Below are positions 31,249-44,119 of a stretch of DNA of 64,000 nucleotides, piece by piece. The stretch is from Syngnathus acus. Its lineage: Eukaryota; Chordata; Actinopteri; Syngnathiformes; Syngnathidae. The translations under genes were made by a program, and so were the position numbers. Position 1 is the first letter of the stretch, and each line of letters begins with the position of its first letter. The DNA lies in the NCBI RefSeq assembly GCF_901709675.1, contig NC_051101.1, positions 10,188,501 to 10,252,500 on the forward strand, read 5' to 3'. A model generated the notes under the pieces. It was given only the letters and a program-made list of their open reading frames with translations. It had not been told where the DNA came from and searched no databases.

Positions 31249-31774
31249 AAGTAGGAAAAAGATTGTGGTGCCCCACGTGTATTTCTTTAGAATTGTAGTT
31301 GCTAACATTTGATATTTTGTTTCTGTTTGGGTCACCACCATAACACAATTAAAATCGGCAGTGATCTTTACGCCGTATTTCCTCTTGTCCTTGATGGAGC
31401 GATTGAGCGCCTCGCCGTAGTCATTGTCGGGTCATATTGTGCCCCGCACCGCCTCATCACACAGACAAAATGAATGTTGTCGCCCACAAGTGTGGCAGGT
31501 TCAAGATGAATGCTCGTGCGGGCATGTGCAGCTTTATTAGACGCTATCACGACGTGATGATCACAGCCGGTGGCTGGGACACTCTGACACAAAGAGTGAG
31601 AACAATGCAAACAGAAGATAGGAGATCCTCCAGAAAGTCTTCTGTCAACATTATCGCACGTGTACTGAGCACAGATCTTATACTGATGCTTTCCAGGGTC
31701 AAGCGCTTGCCATCATAAAAGTTTTTGACACATTCACTCCCATTGACGACTATAGGCATCAAATATTCATATTA

Positions 31775-32160
31775 CCGTATTTTCCGCACTATAAGGCGCA
31801 CCTAAAAACCTCCAATTTTCTCAAAAGCCGACAGTGCGCTTTATAATCCGGTGCGCTTTATATATGGACCAATATGGATTCGTGGATGAGGACTAATTTA
31901 TTAAAGTAAGCTTTACGTGTTTATTTTGTGTGTGTGATATTAACGTTTGAGCAACGTTGAGTTATTGATATATTGATATTGTTTTCACTATTTCGAGTGT
32001 TACTATATTGTGATTGCATTAATGTTTGAGCAACGTTGAGTTATTTATTCTATGCGCCTTATAATCCGGTGCGCTTTATATATGAACAAAGCTTTAAAAT
32101 GGGCCATTCATTGAAGGTGTGCCTTATAATCCGGTGCGCCTTATAGTGCGGAAAATACGG
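31775..32160. mobile_element. Palindromic-ended MITE with TA target site
   Basis: Begins CCGTATTTTCCGCACTATAAG and ends with its inverse, with TA on both sides (31773-31774 and 32161-32162). The 386-bp interior carries GGTGCGC-TTATAATCC motifs and a 25-bp internal direct repeat (TTTGAGCAACGTTGAGTTAT near 31946 and 32025). The TA duplication suggests Tc1/mariner mobilisation, not proven. Confidence 0.75.
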
Positions 32161-35100
32161 TAATTGGATTGGCAGTGAATTAATTGACTGTATAGGCAAT
32201 TTCACATACTTAGCCATTACACGTGCAAAAATATGTATACTTATCAAATTAGCTAAATGGAAGTTTAGGTTAGAAGTTGACGTTGTGAGTGTGGACGTTT
32301 TTCTTCTTCTCCCACTCACTAGTACATTTTCAATTTACGTCTCTCAAATACTCGCTGAACCAAATGGGTCTTTTAGAGTGTTGTGCTGCTGGGATCGAAA
32401 AAAAAAAACATTTCTCAGAGTGGAGATTGGATTCTAGCAAATTTGCCTTGGGGCGTCACACATTAGAGCAAGTTTGAAAGTAGCGTATAGATTCGGTATT
32501 GGCATGGCTCTCAGACACACGTATACAGTACTTTGACGGAATGTCTCGTCCATATGCAAATGCTTGACACCTTTTTTGCCCATAAATGAAGATCCAAAAG
32601 AACATTTTGACTACAGTTTGAAATTTTTGGCCGCAGTAAAAGATGATACAGTCAGTGCAAGTGTCTGCATGGATAAGCACACAAAGCGGATGATGTACAA
32701 ACACCGACACAAAGTAAATCTAAATTATGCATGCGGTGTGAACAAGCAACACTTGAGCGTTTGTTTTGCCCCTTTTGTCTGCATGCAGCTGTTAAAGAAT
32801 TCAATATAGCGACTTACAAGCAAGCCCAGTCGTGCTGATTTGATAAACAACATACACTCCCCATCTCTTATGTTTCACACTTCCTATTCGCATATTTGTG
32901 TGCCGACTTGACTCTTGTTCATGACTGGAAATCAAGTGTCATCAGCCGCTCATCTCGCTGTTGTCTGTTGGCGATGAGAAGCCCCGCAGCTCAGGTGCAT
33001 GCTCTATTTTTGGCAGGTGTTATTCCGCTGGAGGACAAGATAACAGTATTAAGCCACATTAGCATTAGCAAATGGTCTTTTCAATATGCGCCATTGATGT
33101 GGAGGAGCCAAAAGTAGCTTCTTTTTTTTTTCACGCCCTTCCCTGTCCATGGCAAGTGTTACTGTGCCGTTTTCTATAGACAGAAATAATGCGGCTTGTG
33201 TAATAGACACAAATGCTCAATCTATTCGGTCAAACGTGAAAATAACTGAAAATTGGAAAGTAAGTGGCAATTTCTTTCCAAAAAGCTCTGTATACTCATT
33301 TGAATGGAAGCTAATTTGTGCGCCTGTAAAATATGCAGATGGCGAAAAAGTCCAATGGAGTTTGTTGTGATTCAGTTCTTGGCTTTGGTCTCAGCAAGAT
33401 ATATAACTTTATTATAAGGAATAGAGTCAGGTAAACTTTCCCACACACAAAAATAAAAAGTTGAAAGTAAGCTTTTTGCTTTTTTTTTTTTAATGCAGTG
33501 AATACATAAGTGTCAGTCAACAACTTTTCAATGCTATCGCTTTCTTATTCCTTTTCTTTCTTGGTGCATGACCAACTCTCTGATCCCTCATGTTTTTTTC
33601 AAGAGCCTTCTTGTATTGTTGAGCAAACACTCAAGTCTTTACAGTGTGTGATAAGAAGCGCTTCGGTGATTTGAGTTACGGTGACCCACAGTTTGACCTT
33701 CCTCCTGTGTAATGTCAATCTGAGAAAAACAAACTGCTGCAGCAGAGACACTTTATATGGTTTTGAATCAATGTCTCCGCTGATATAAAATATGTAATTG
33801 ACGCACAAAGTCTTGACAAAGTCAAAGTGATGATTTTTTTTGGAGTTGAAAATTTCGCCTCCGTGCAGTAGGCTTTCTTTAGCATGCCTCATATAAGGTT
33901 TAAAATGCTACCCAATTTCATAATTTATCTATTCTAATGTGACAAACCCCACCACACATGATGAGAAGAAATAAAAAGCAGAAAGAATAGGAATGGAAAA
34001 ATAAATAGAAGAAGCTAGGCTAACTGTTAGCGTAATGTGTAACTGTTAACTATACGTTACAGTTCTCCTTGTATTTTTTTTTTTATTGTGGTGAATGACT
34101 TGCGGTACAAATTATTTGAAAAGAAAATCAAAACACTCTGTCACTGCTTAATTGGCTACGACTCCATTTAGCATCACGGAGGCCATGGCTAGCTGAGCCA
34201 AATTGATGACCACAACAAATAAATTGCCAGATTAGTTCAAATTTTACCATTGTCAGCTTCAACCATTTTCCATGCAAATCAGGGGGGGAGGAATCAGTCT
34301 TAACACACCCCAGGATAATCATTTTGTAATGGTGGCCATTTCTCAAGGCGAAAGGATGCAAATCTGGCGTCTACTTCTTTTATGAACAGTGAAATGAATC
34401 CTTCCCAAAAGTGTCAATCACCAACGTTTTTAATTCACAGTCACGTCTGATCTGATACTCTCTATCGTTCCCTTAACTCCCTCAGCCATCTGTCTCAAGA
34501 GGGCTCGAGGTGCCAAGATTTGAAGGCTCACATTCTCAACAGGCTCTTAGCGAGACTAACGCTAGGACTGATGCTAGAGGTTCATGGGTCGGATTTTGGC
34601 TCTGATTGGAGAGTAAAGGCTGGTAAGAACCTATAATCTGTGCGAACAATTCTGTAGTGGATGGGGTTCATGGATGTTATCGTGACGATAAGACCAAATC
34701 TGTCAGGTTTGACCGATTTGGACGAAAACCGTTTTGTGTGGTTAAAAACTTGTCAATGAATGAGAGAGTAGAATTTTTTTTTTTCCTCAAAATAGTGCCA
34801 TCAATTTCAACATCGTCATAGCTACATTGGAGAAAGATAACAATCAAAAGTAAAAAATAGACATTGTGTATTAAACCAAGCTGGACGGCAGTCAATAAAA
34901 AAATATTTTTCAGAAGAAATCCAGCAGCAGTGAAATGTTTGAATAGATTTTCAAAGACTGCCGCGTGGTTTTGTTCCCTTTTTGCGCAGCAGTAAAAGAA
35001 ATATATTTTCTTGTATCCAATATTTTTTCGAAACCCGGCATTATGGGATAACTCATCGTGTTTTACGTAATTATTATACCAACTGCCCAATGGTGAGTAA

Positions 35101-35482
35101 ACATCCTCTCCTGGCAACATGAAAAGGCTTTATATTTTTTCCCGAAACGTTTCATTTCCAGATGTAGAAACTCTACTGTTTGATTAAATATTCAGTCTGA
35201 ATTCTACTGTGTTATCATAAATGGAGCCATATTCCTTATCAGCAAATGCCAGTCTCCTGCATAAATATTTAACCCAGAGAGTTGCACCCCACCGAAGAAT
35301 ACCAATAGTTTGTCAGCAAACCTTCATGCCAAAGGCGAGCAGTTTGTATCCTGCCACAGAGAAGAGAAGAGAATTAATAAAAAACCAATTAAAACAGCAT
35401 CTGTACAACCGGCTTGTTATGTTTATATGGACTTTATAAAGGTGCATCATGAGTATTCCCCATCTGTGCTGATCCATGTAAT

Positions 35483-35483
<1 letters not shown>

Positions 35484-35528
<45 letters not shown>

Positions 35529-35653
35529 CTATCTATCTATCTATCTATCTATCTGTCTGTCTAGCTATAAGTATTTATATTTATTTGATTATTTATTTAT
35601 TTGTTTATTTATGTATTTGGAAAATGGATGGATTTATTTATTTATTTATTTAG
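35484..35653. repeat. (TCTA)n then (TTTA)n microsatellites
   Basis: About 80 bases of ATCT units grade into TTTA/TTTG units from 35576. Confidence 0.95.
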
Positions 35654-38600
35654 GCTTATATCCTTCTTAAACAACCCAAGAGCATTGGGGTGTGTGAGTT
35701 TTTAATGGTGGAAGATGTAATGGAAAAGTGTATTGATTTGCAAGAGAGGTTTTGTTGTTGTTCCCGGCTACTGTTGTAAAATGTTATGACACAACAGTAA
35801 AGGTGAATTGGAACCAGAAAGAGTCCAGCTGGTGTTGACTTATCCAAATACATTGGAACATACATTTCAATGTATTTGCAAATTTGGTTGCTTGCTATAG
35901 CGTTTCCTAAAATACCCTTGGGTATTGCAAAAAAAAAAAGATATTTTTAGCATTTGGCCTACATTATACCAATGCCTTTGAAAGTTTAGAAACCTATTGC
36001 AAATTAATTGAAGCATACAGTATCTATTTGAGCACAGATCACTATTAAAGGAAATATATTTTTTCCACTGCCAAAACAGTCAGAACATATCCTATGACTT
36101 ATTTATACAAGTTGGCAACATCTGCTATGCTCAAATTAAAAAAAATAATAATAATAATCCCAGATGTTCAATTGTCACCGAGATGTTCAAAACAGGCAAA
36201 GCATGATAGCAACAAATTACATGGTGAGCATATTAGTAGCTGATAAACACAAATGCTTTGACAGGTGCAGAATTTAGATTAGCGGGAGTAAGAAGGAAGT
36301 TCCTCCTCTCCCACTCGCTTTCCTAAAATATCAACAGTCAATGTGGTTTTTTTTTTAATTCTATTCTCACGTAGCTGAGAGGCAGGAAGAAAAAATGAAA
36401 GAATAGTTAAGAGTTTTTATCAGGCTTATTCCTCCTCTCTTCTTCTCTGCTGAGCATCATCCATCATCTGGTGTCAATCGACAGAGATGTGAGCTTCAAA
36501 CTATGGCAATGGCCTCCGCACACATTCGGACACTTCTATTTAGATCTCATCAAGATAGTCTTGTCACATTGTTTGCATTGTTTCAGAGTGATAGGCATGG
36601 GTAGAGAAAATATGCCCCGCCCCCTTTTTTTTTTTTAAATCCTTTAGGATGTGAGTTGAGACTACTGTGAAAACAGATCTTAAATTATATATCTGAAGTC
36701 AAAACAATTTTATCTGAAAGCAATGTAGCAGGCGCTAGGGTAATTTAAAAAAAAGTGTATCAGGGAAGAGAAATAAGCCAAGAATGTGTACAGAGACTTC
36801 AATAAAAAAGAATACTGAGCCATCTGGTGTCTTTTGAGAAAACTCTTATGGAGGAGGAAGGAAGATTCTTCACAGGTGATGGCTTTTGCAATTGGAGCAT
36901 AAAATTTGTTTTGTGTTGGACAGCTAGAACAACGGGAATTGGACAAAAGTTTGGCATCCTCTTTACATAATTAATAATATAATAATAATAAATAATACAT
37001 CAAAGGGTTGAAGCAATTTTGATATAATAATAATAATACGTCACTAAAGGGTTGAAGCCATTTTGATCCCTCCATGGTTCCGATTCTGTGGTAACTGCCC
37101 CAAAGTATTCCAAGAGACACAAAAAACTTCATACCAAAACATTAGTGACCTTGGAATTTTCTCACAAGAATTTTTTTTGTCCATATTCAAATGGATTGTG
37201 CTACACCATAGAATCATGTTTTGACTCAAAGCCTCCTCAGATAATAATACAAAGCCCAGACTCCTGAAAGTTTCTCTCGTCGTGGTTATCCGAGAATGTT
37301 AGGAGACTATAAGCTTGTTCTCTGCGAAGAGGTTAAAGGACAGGAAGAGGGAATTCATTATCCTTGAGAGAGGCTCCAGGTTTTGTCAAGAGAGACAGAT
37401 TGAGATAGGGTCTACTTGCTCCCTCCTCACCTCCACCTTCTTTCAGTATCTCCACTACCAGCTCATGATAAATGGACTCGAGTGGCGGGCGGGCTGATTG
37501 GTAAAGCTAGAAGCAGAGGGGCAAAGATGAAAGGTCATCTTTTAGTAAATTCACACCGTAAGGAAATTAGGCTGCAGTGTGTTTGTAAGGCTTAATCTGT
37601 TTAACAATTAAGATGAAGACCAAAAACATGAACCTGAACCACAAACCCCTCATCTGTATCCATTAATTACTCTGGATAGGAGACCAGGCCTATCAATATG
37701 TACTGTGGAAACCTTGAAGAAGAAAAAAAAAAAACAGATATTGTGCAACACAACACAGCAGAATACAAGACGAGCTATGGCTTTGCTCACAGGAATGAAA
37801 AAGAACGTCCGCGAGAAGAGTGAGGCTGAGTGCAACTACGTCAAAAGCAGATGTAAGAAAATGGATGGAGTCTGGTGGAAGCAATTGATAGAGGACAGGA
37901 AACAGGCTGTAAAGCAATTATCACTATCTCTGCCATTAGAGTTCGGACTGTCTGAGTGTGGAATATTGTAGACTAATCACATTCTACATTAAGGGCCCCA
38001 TCTCGTAAGCTTTAAATTACAGTGGGTCCTAATCGTGAGAAAATGCAGTTTGGAGATGTTCAAATTAACATAGCATGTGATTTGGCTCTTAGTGAGGGTC
38101 AAGGGTGGCGTATGGATGTGAGCCACAGCTTTGCAAAGTACATTAAATATTTGACGGACCCAAATACATGCATATATTGTATCTTGCAACTTTAAGAGTG
38201 CAGCATTGTCAGCCCACACAAACATACACCTCAGCACTTCAAACATTTCTCAGCAACAAGAAAACAGCTAAATGCTGCACTGGTTTCCTTTGCAGGCAAC
38301 TGCTAGAAACACATTGTGTGATGTTATTTGTCAATATGCAACGTAGACTGTGTCAACATGAACAAGATGCTTAACCCGGGAGTAAAGTGGGGTGATGAAT
38401 CAGTGCTACATACGTATAGGCGACAGTAAACTCGAGAGATGAAAACCAGGTAGATTGATAGTGCATTTTAAAAAAGGTGCATGGTGTTGTTTCCATTCCT
38501 TCTGAGAACTTAATAAAGGTCACTGCGTGTGATTTTTATTTGTTATTGTTTGTCGAAGAGGATTACCAGGATTATTTTTGATGAACCTCCAAAAGCTGCA

Positions 38601-38784
38601 TATTTCATTTCAAGTTATGATCATTTATGTCCGGGGGCAAATCATTGACTAAATGATGTTTTTATTAAATCACTAATGACGACTACAAACAATTACCTGT
38701 AATCAATAATTCGAAGGGGGGGAACACGTTGAATCTTTTTTTTTTCAATCATGTTTCCTCGTTTTAAATTATACTAAATTACAA

Positions 38785-38803
38785 GGCTGCCCTCTGGTGG
38801 TAG
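38785..38803 (-). promoter_or_regulatory. CTCF-like motif
   Basis: The plus strand GGCTGCCCTCTGGTGGTAG reads CTACCACCAGAGGGCAGCC on the minus strand. This is a close match to the vertebrate CTCF core. It lies 2.6 kb beyond the paqr7 stop, between the gene-free region and the gene cluster. Confidence 0.45.
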
Positions 38804-40826
38804 TAAGGCGAATGGCCACCATACGCCAACCAAACAGGAGCCTTTACCAAATGTGCTTGTTTTTTTTTTTCTTAATGAATCTAATAGGAGTTAGAAAATA
38901 GCTTTGTGTTGTTCAAATTAAATAAATAGGAATTTAGTATTAGTTTAACTGAGGTTCTTACTGTATATACGCCGTGACGTCTTTCGGCCAATCAGCTGTC
39001 CGCGTTCAATCACGTGCTCCCTACCTATCTTCCTCTTTATCATTACTTATATATCCCACTTTCACCTTCTTTGTTTATGTTTTCAAATTTTAAAGCTAAA
39101 ATGAGACAAGATGACAATCTGGGAAGATTTAAGTTAATGCAACACTTTAATTCTTATAAACATTAGTACAGCCAGTCACACAGTCAAGAGGCAGAAGACA
39201 TTCTGGCCCTTTCTCACCCTGCTTTCTATAATGAAGGCAAACCTGGGTGGCGTCATTAGAGGCTTTGTTAACACATTCACTTTAACACAGAGCTGCCCAC
39301 GTTCCAGTTCTTCTTTTTCACAACATGCAATTTAGATAATAGGTGACAAGGTGTCAATTGCAGAGAAAAATACTGTTCACAAATTTGCTTATTACTCAAA
39401 AAACACTGGTACAAAAACAAAATTGACCTAAATGTTGTCATTTGTGGAGAAAATATTTTCAATTGAAATTAATAATTGATTCAAACATATAAAATATTCC
39501 CACGTATGACTTAGATCAACCCCCCCTTCCCGGGTTACTCAATGTTAAATTTCAACACAAATCATAAAATACCCACAAATATAGTATTTAGGGGGGGCTT
39601 CATGCATGTTAACATCGTGGTCAGCCACAGTAAGTACAGTGTTGATTCAGGCAGTGCGTAACGACTCAAAGGATTTTCAATTAAACCCACCACATGCGCT
39701 TCTGTCAGGACATCAATTAAGTCATCTCTGAAAATATCTTTCAGTAGTGCCATCATTGTTGAAAAAAAACCCCAACACATTCATAAAACACCAAGAGCAG
39801 AGAATGCTGCGATGAATGAAATTAATTTTCTGAGATTAACATTTTAAAACTTTACCAGTGAACCATAACTGTGACTAGAGCCAAAACAAACTTCAGGGCA
39901 AAAGTGCACCAATAGGAACAAAATATTTATCTCTTTATAATCTGTTAAGCATGAAGACATTGAAACATTTGAAAGCAGGCAGCAAAAAATCTAAATGTGG
40001 TGTATTCCTTCTGAAAAATCTAAATATCAGAGTGCTATTAGGCGGAAAGCAAAGTGATAAATGTCCGGTTTTCAGAAGGAAAGCAACACTTACAGTGCAG
40101 AAAAAGCTGTCACACCAGAACATCTGCATTATATAGGGATAGACATGCTAGAGGCACGTACTGTACAATTTCATTCTACAAAAAGAAAATCATATCAAAA
40201 GCAGAGCATAGTGCACATACAAGCCGCAACGCCGTGGAATGTGAAAAGGCAAAAGCTGAACTTATAGCACTTAGAGAAATGTAATCTCCCAAACAAAAAT
40301 GTAATTTTGTCATCTTGTTTTTGTTTGGCATGATTATCATAGAAAATACAAAAAGAAAGATAGGATAAGAAAAAAAATATTTAAAAAAAAATATACAGGA
40401 GCTTCAATATGTTATTGGTCTGCATCAACTATATCAGACTTAGAGGGGGTTTTTTTTGTACAGCTAGCGAAAACGTGCATTTTGGATGGGAATGAAAACA
40501 CTCCAATTGTTCATAATACATTATAAGACTTAATAAGCAAAACAATCAGGTTCCTTTAATCAGTCTCGACAATAGCATTGAATCGTTGAGAAAAACAAAT
40601 GAGCGTTATGTTGAGACTTCATATTAAGAACTGTTGCAAGCATAAAAAAGTCAACATGATACTGGGAAGAAAAAAAATACAATGAAATGTGCGCCTGTGG
40701 GATTCAACTATCCCCTTGCTGACTACTAAATGGGCTGTAAACTGTTCACTGTGGTTTGGCAGATTACACAAGGAAGTCACTGTTACAAAATAACAAATTA
40801 CAATAAAATTGCTGGTCACGGTGAAG

Positions 40827-41364
40827 CGCAGGTGTCAAAGTCGAGGTCCGGGGGCCATATCTGGACCGCACTCACGGAGCTAGGGTTTTTTTTTTCTTGG
40901 GGAGGTTAAATTTCTTAAAATAAAATGCCGATAACGATTAATTATAAGTTCCCTAAAGAAAAACTCCAGGGTAGTTTTAAAAAAATGCCCAAAAGTCAAT
41001 CATTTTGCCTGGCACCTAGGGGGTCCAAGCAAAATTTGGGGGGCAGTGCCCCTGCATCCCCCCCTCTACTTCCGCCAGTGCCACCACATCATTTTAAATG
41101 ACTTACAATTACAAATCATGTGCTCTGACTTCATGTATGTATATATTCATAAAATATACCGACAACTTATGTTCCCTTTTAATAACATTGAGATAATGCA
41201 ATCATTTAATCTCCCTTTCAAAATAAACCCAAAAACGTTTTGTTTACTGAATTCTGTTTTATATACGTGATTAAAAATTACAATGACTGTATATGGGTTC
41301 AGAATCATAATGGGAAACCAGAACTACAATATGGCCCGGAACAAAAATGAGTTTGACACCCCTG
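40827..41364. mobile_element. hAT-type non-autonomous element in the paqr7 3' flank
   Basis: The left end reads CAGGTGTCAAAGTCGAGG and the right end GAGTTTGACACCCCTG. These are inverted termini of the same family as the copy at 12530-12814. The right end stops 18 bp short of the paqr7 stop codon (41383), so the element must lie in the paqr7 3' UTR unless transcription ends almost at once. No clean 8-bp target duplication is visible. The copy is longer than the 285-bp relative because another insertion (40869-41080) splits it. Confidence 0.75.
40869..41080. mobile_element. Nested small element inside the hAT copy
   Basis: The segment begins CACTCACGGAGCTAG and ends CTACTTCCGCCAGTG, imperfect inverted termini (CACT...CGGA...TAG). 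It interrupts the hAT sequence between GGACCG and CCACCACATCATTTTA, which are nearly adjacent in the intact copy near 12570. The superfamily is not assigned. Confidence 0.45.
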
Positions 41365-41382
41365 CGAGATATAACATTGCAT

Positions 41383-42441
41383 TTAAGCGAATTTTTCATG
41401 AAGAGAAGCATGCACACGTTTGCGGACGTAAAAAGCAGTGAGCGCACTACAGCAGGTGGTAAAGATAAAGAGCGCCACGGCGTCGTGAGCCAAATCGCCG
41501 TGGAGTCGTTCGTAGAGCGGCCGCCGTTCGCCGAAGTCTATCCGCAACGCTTCGATCTGCACCAAGGTGCTGAACATGACAAACACGTGAAAGATCTGGT
41601 GGCCCTGCCCGATGAAGTCACACTTCCCCGGGAACCAGCTCTCCGGGTGGGGGCAGGAGAAAAAGTAGGCGCCGATGAGAAAGAATAGCACTTGGTAGAG
41701 GTGGTAGACTACCACCAGGTCGGAACAACCTTCCTGGTAGCTCGCGTAGATGCGGTGAACCACAGGACTGATGTCCAAACAGTAAGCCAAAGCCGAGGGC
41801 ACCACTTGGAAAAGCTTGTGGGTAAGCTTGGGCACGGTCGGACTGGCGTATTTGCCGTAGCAGCAGCCGAAGCACGTGAGCCAGGCTAAGAAAGCAGCGG
41901 CGGGTAAAAAGAGCCCTTGCACTCTTGCGTGCCAAGCTTCTTCGATGACGTAGTAGTAGTGTGTCAACGCGCTGCCGTACTGGTAGACGGCCACGCCCAC
42001 GTAATCGAGGAAGTAGAAGGTGTAGTGAGAGAGCTCGGATTTGGCGGACAAGAGATGAGCGAGGGCGCTGAAGGAGAGGTAGGTGAAGGAGGTGAGGAGG
42101 ATGATGAAGAGGGGTTGAGCGTGGGGGTCTCGCAAAAAATCAACCGTCTGAGAGATCTCCTGCCATTTCACTAAGATGATGAGGGCGGCCAGTAGGTGGG
42201 TCCATACGTTGATGGTCTCGTTGTGCCTTTGGAAGAGGGTGAGGAAGTAGTAGCGCCAGCTATGGTCCGGCTGCCTGTAGCCGGTGAGGATGTGACGCTC
42301 TTGGAACACCCAGGGAACGTCGGACACCTTGACCGTGCAAGGCAGTGTGGGGAAGGCCGACTCGAGCAGCTGAGGGATCTGACGCAGCTGCTGGGCGTTG
42401 ATGAACAGGCGGCCGATCTGCTCCATCACCACCGTCGCCAT
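41383..42441 (-). CDS. paqr7: Membrane progestin receptor alpha (PAQR family), single coding exon
   Basis: This reads as 352 residues, the length I recall for fish mPR-alpha. It is a seven-helix plasma-membrane receptor of the PAQR family that binds progestins and in fish acts in oocyte maturation and sperm motility (family knowledge). PAQR landmarks are visible: N78 and H82 in NVWTH, S125 to H129 in SALAH, D146 in FLDYVG, and H281/H285 in GQGHQIFH, the putative metal-binding set. The start is the ATG at 42441 in a strong GCCATGG context, giving MATVVMEQIGRLF. Reading four codons further upstream only adds TTG and runs into a splice acceptor (TGCTTGCAG, exon from 42447), so a 5' untranslated exon must lie upstream. 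The frame is much more GC-rich than its flanks. stmn1 lies upstream on the same strand, as in human 1p36. A transposon begins 18 bp beyond the stop codon. Confidence 0.96.
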   Translation of the reverse strand: MATVVMEQIGRLFINAQQLRQIPQLLESAFPTLPCTVKVSDVPWVFQERHILTGYRQPDHSWRYYFLTLFQRHNETINVWTHLLAALIILVKWQEISQTVDFLRDPHAQPLFIILLTSFTYLSFSALAHLLSAKSELSHYTFYFLDYVGVAVYQYGSALTHYYYVIEEAWHARVQGLFLPAAAFLAWLTCFGCCYGKYASPTVPKLTHKLFQVVPSALAYCLDISPVVHRIYASYQEGCSDLVVVYHLYQVLFFLIGAYFFSCPHPESWFPGKCDFIGQGHQIFHVFVMFSTLVQIEALRIDFGERRPLYERLHGDLAHDAVALFIFTTCCSALTAFYVRKRVHASLHEKFA

Positions 42442-42447
42442 GGCAAA
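42442..42447 (-). other. paqr7: 5' UTR start of the paqr7 coding exon, after a splice acceptor
   Basis: On the minus strand CTGCTTGCAG directly precedes TTTGCC and then the start codon. The coding exon therefore carries only six untranslated bases before ATG. This fits the fish and mammalian pattern of an intron in the paqr7 5' leader. Confidence 0.6.
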
Positions 42448-43934
42448 CTGCAAGCAGGGAGACGAGGGGGAGGAAGAGCATAGAGTTTAGTATAGTGAAG
42501 ATTAGGGATAACTAGTACCGATGGTGCCGCGACCAGTCTTAGTTCAAGGTATCGGTACTCTCGACAGCCATTTTATGATTAGGGACTAGAAATTAGATGA
42601 ATAGAAAATTGCCATTTCATTCAATTTGAAGGAAATTGCTATATTGGGATGTATAGGTTTTTCTTTAAAATAATTTGTCATTGGTTTTTGGTATTGGTAT
42701 GGATGACTGCGGGTATCTGACTAAACAAAGTGGTATTGAACATTATTACCATGATATAAATGTAATAATGGTAAATGTATTCATTAGCATTCATTTTTTA
42801 CTAGATATTTTTAACAAACTGGGTTGGAAATCAGAAGTCATGGAAAATATTGACAACAAAATAAATAAATGATAATATAAAAATAAATCATATATTTTAC
42901 CCTAACCCATAACACACTATGTTCAATTGATAGTTCAATATGCTAAAAAATCACTAATTTCTTACAAAAAAATTTTTTTAACACTTAACGAGGGCCCACA
43001 TGGCTGATTTAATCGTCTAATAGCCAAAACCACATTTCTGAAATGTTTTACTGTGACTCAATTTGCAAGGCCGAGCCGCAAACCTAAAAAATGGTGGCTA
43101 CTTTATGTAGCAGCTTGTTATACCTTCACATTCCTACAACCACCAGAGCCAGAATCCAATTCTGTGCCAACAGATGTTAAGCTGACACCATCACTGGGTA
43201 GCCATTGTACTACCCCCCCCCCTCCAAAAAAAAAAAAGACTACAGATTCAGAAAGACAGTTTGATTCCAAATGTCCACAACTGAGTACTAAATAGTTCTG
43301 TCATTTCATTTTTATTAATAATTATCTTCAATAATGTATTTTGAAGCAAGTAAAAAAAAAAAATCTGGGTCATTGTGGGTATGAAGGTGATAAAAACTCC
43401 GAAATCTAATTTTCATGAATACAGTAACCAAATTAGAATGTCAAGGACCTGTTAGACAAGTCTCGTGAATTTTTCCACGCGGGCGCGCGCGCGCATGTGC
43501 ATACAGTAGTGAATGGGGGGGAAGATTACGTAACAATGACCATCCGAGGTCCACACCCTTTTCCCCCAGCAAAGGTTGTGTACGTGATTGTGTACGTTTG
43601 ATTTATATTAAAGGAAAAATAATCGGGAATTATACAAACACCATTGTTGCACTGTACAACGAGGCGGCCCTGTTGCACTCATTGTATATTCTATCCACCA
43701 AATCGTGCACCTGGTAGACGTCTGTAAATCTAAAATGCTTTTTTTTTTTTTTTAATCTACATTTAATCCCAGCAAGGGTGTCTTATTCCACTCCTCGTGC
43801 GCATCACACAAAGGCGATAGGGCGTTTAGCGTGGAATTACTGATCACCATTCACTTGTGGGTTTTCGTGCTCGAGGCGGAAATCTTCCTTTTATCATCTG
43901 AAGTAATGATAGCAACCCGCAAAGAGTCACATAC
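42448..43934 (-). other. Inferred paqr7 intron 1
   Basis: Lies between the coding-exon acceptor and the candidate 5' exon donor. It holds AT-rich DNA, poly-A and poly-C runs, and the GC alternating tract. Confidence 0.4.
43481..43503. repeat. Alternating GC/purine-pyrimidine run
   Basis: A (GC)n tract running into CATGTGCATA gives about 20 bases of alternating purine and pyrimidine, a sequence type able to adopt Z-DNA. It lies in the inferred first intron of paqr7. Confidence 0.6.
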
Positions 43935-44090
43935 CTGAAAATGGTGGTATCAATCCAAAGAATTTGCAGACGACGAAGGACTGGCTGCTTGATAAATTTT
44001 TAAAAACATTGTACGACGAGTTACACGGATGGAGGATGGCCGTGGCTGGAACGGTGCTCGGCGGTTAGGGCGCAGACTCCAAGAGGATGG
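43935..44090 (-). other. paqr7: Candidate paqr7 5' untranslated first exon
   Basis: A good donor (TTTCAG then GTATGTG on the minus strand, exon end at 43935) lies about 1.5 kb upstream of the paqr7 coding exon. The stretch above it is relatively GC-rich and has no long reading frame. Two CCAAT boxes lie just beyond it. The upstream boundary (transcription start) is a guess; only the donor position is read from the sequence. Confidence 0.4.
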
Positions 44091-44119
44091 CAAGATCTTT
44101 TGACAGACAGCTCTTACAA

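Larger units (their letters stand above)
32161..40826. other. Gene-free DNA downstream of paqr7
   Basis: No exon recognised. The part nearest 41 kb may be paqr7 3' UTR, but no confident poly(A) signal could be chosen. Confidence 0.45.

Noticed and set aside
34677-35120. 147-codon minus-strand frame
   Set aside because: AT-rich, no recognisable family, no start or splice context.
42442-42453. Four-codon N-terminal extension of paqr7
   Set aside because: It begins with TTG and crosses a splice acceptor; ATG at 42441 has a strong Kozak context and matches the fish protein start.
41347-42483. Several frames overlapping paqr7 in other frames and on the plus strand
   Set aside because: GC-rich shadows of the paqr7 coding exon; none has family resemblance.
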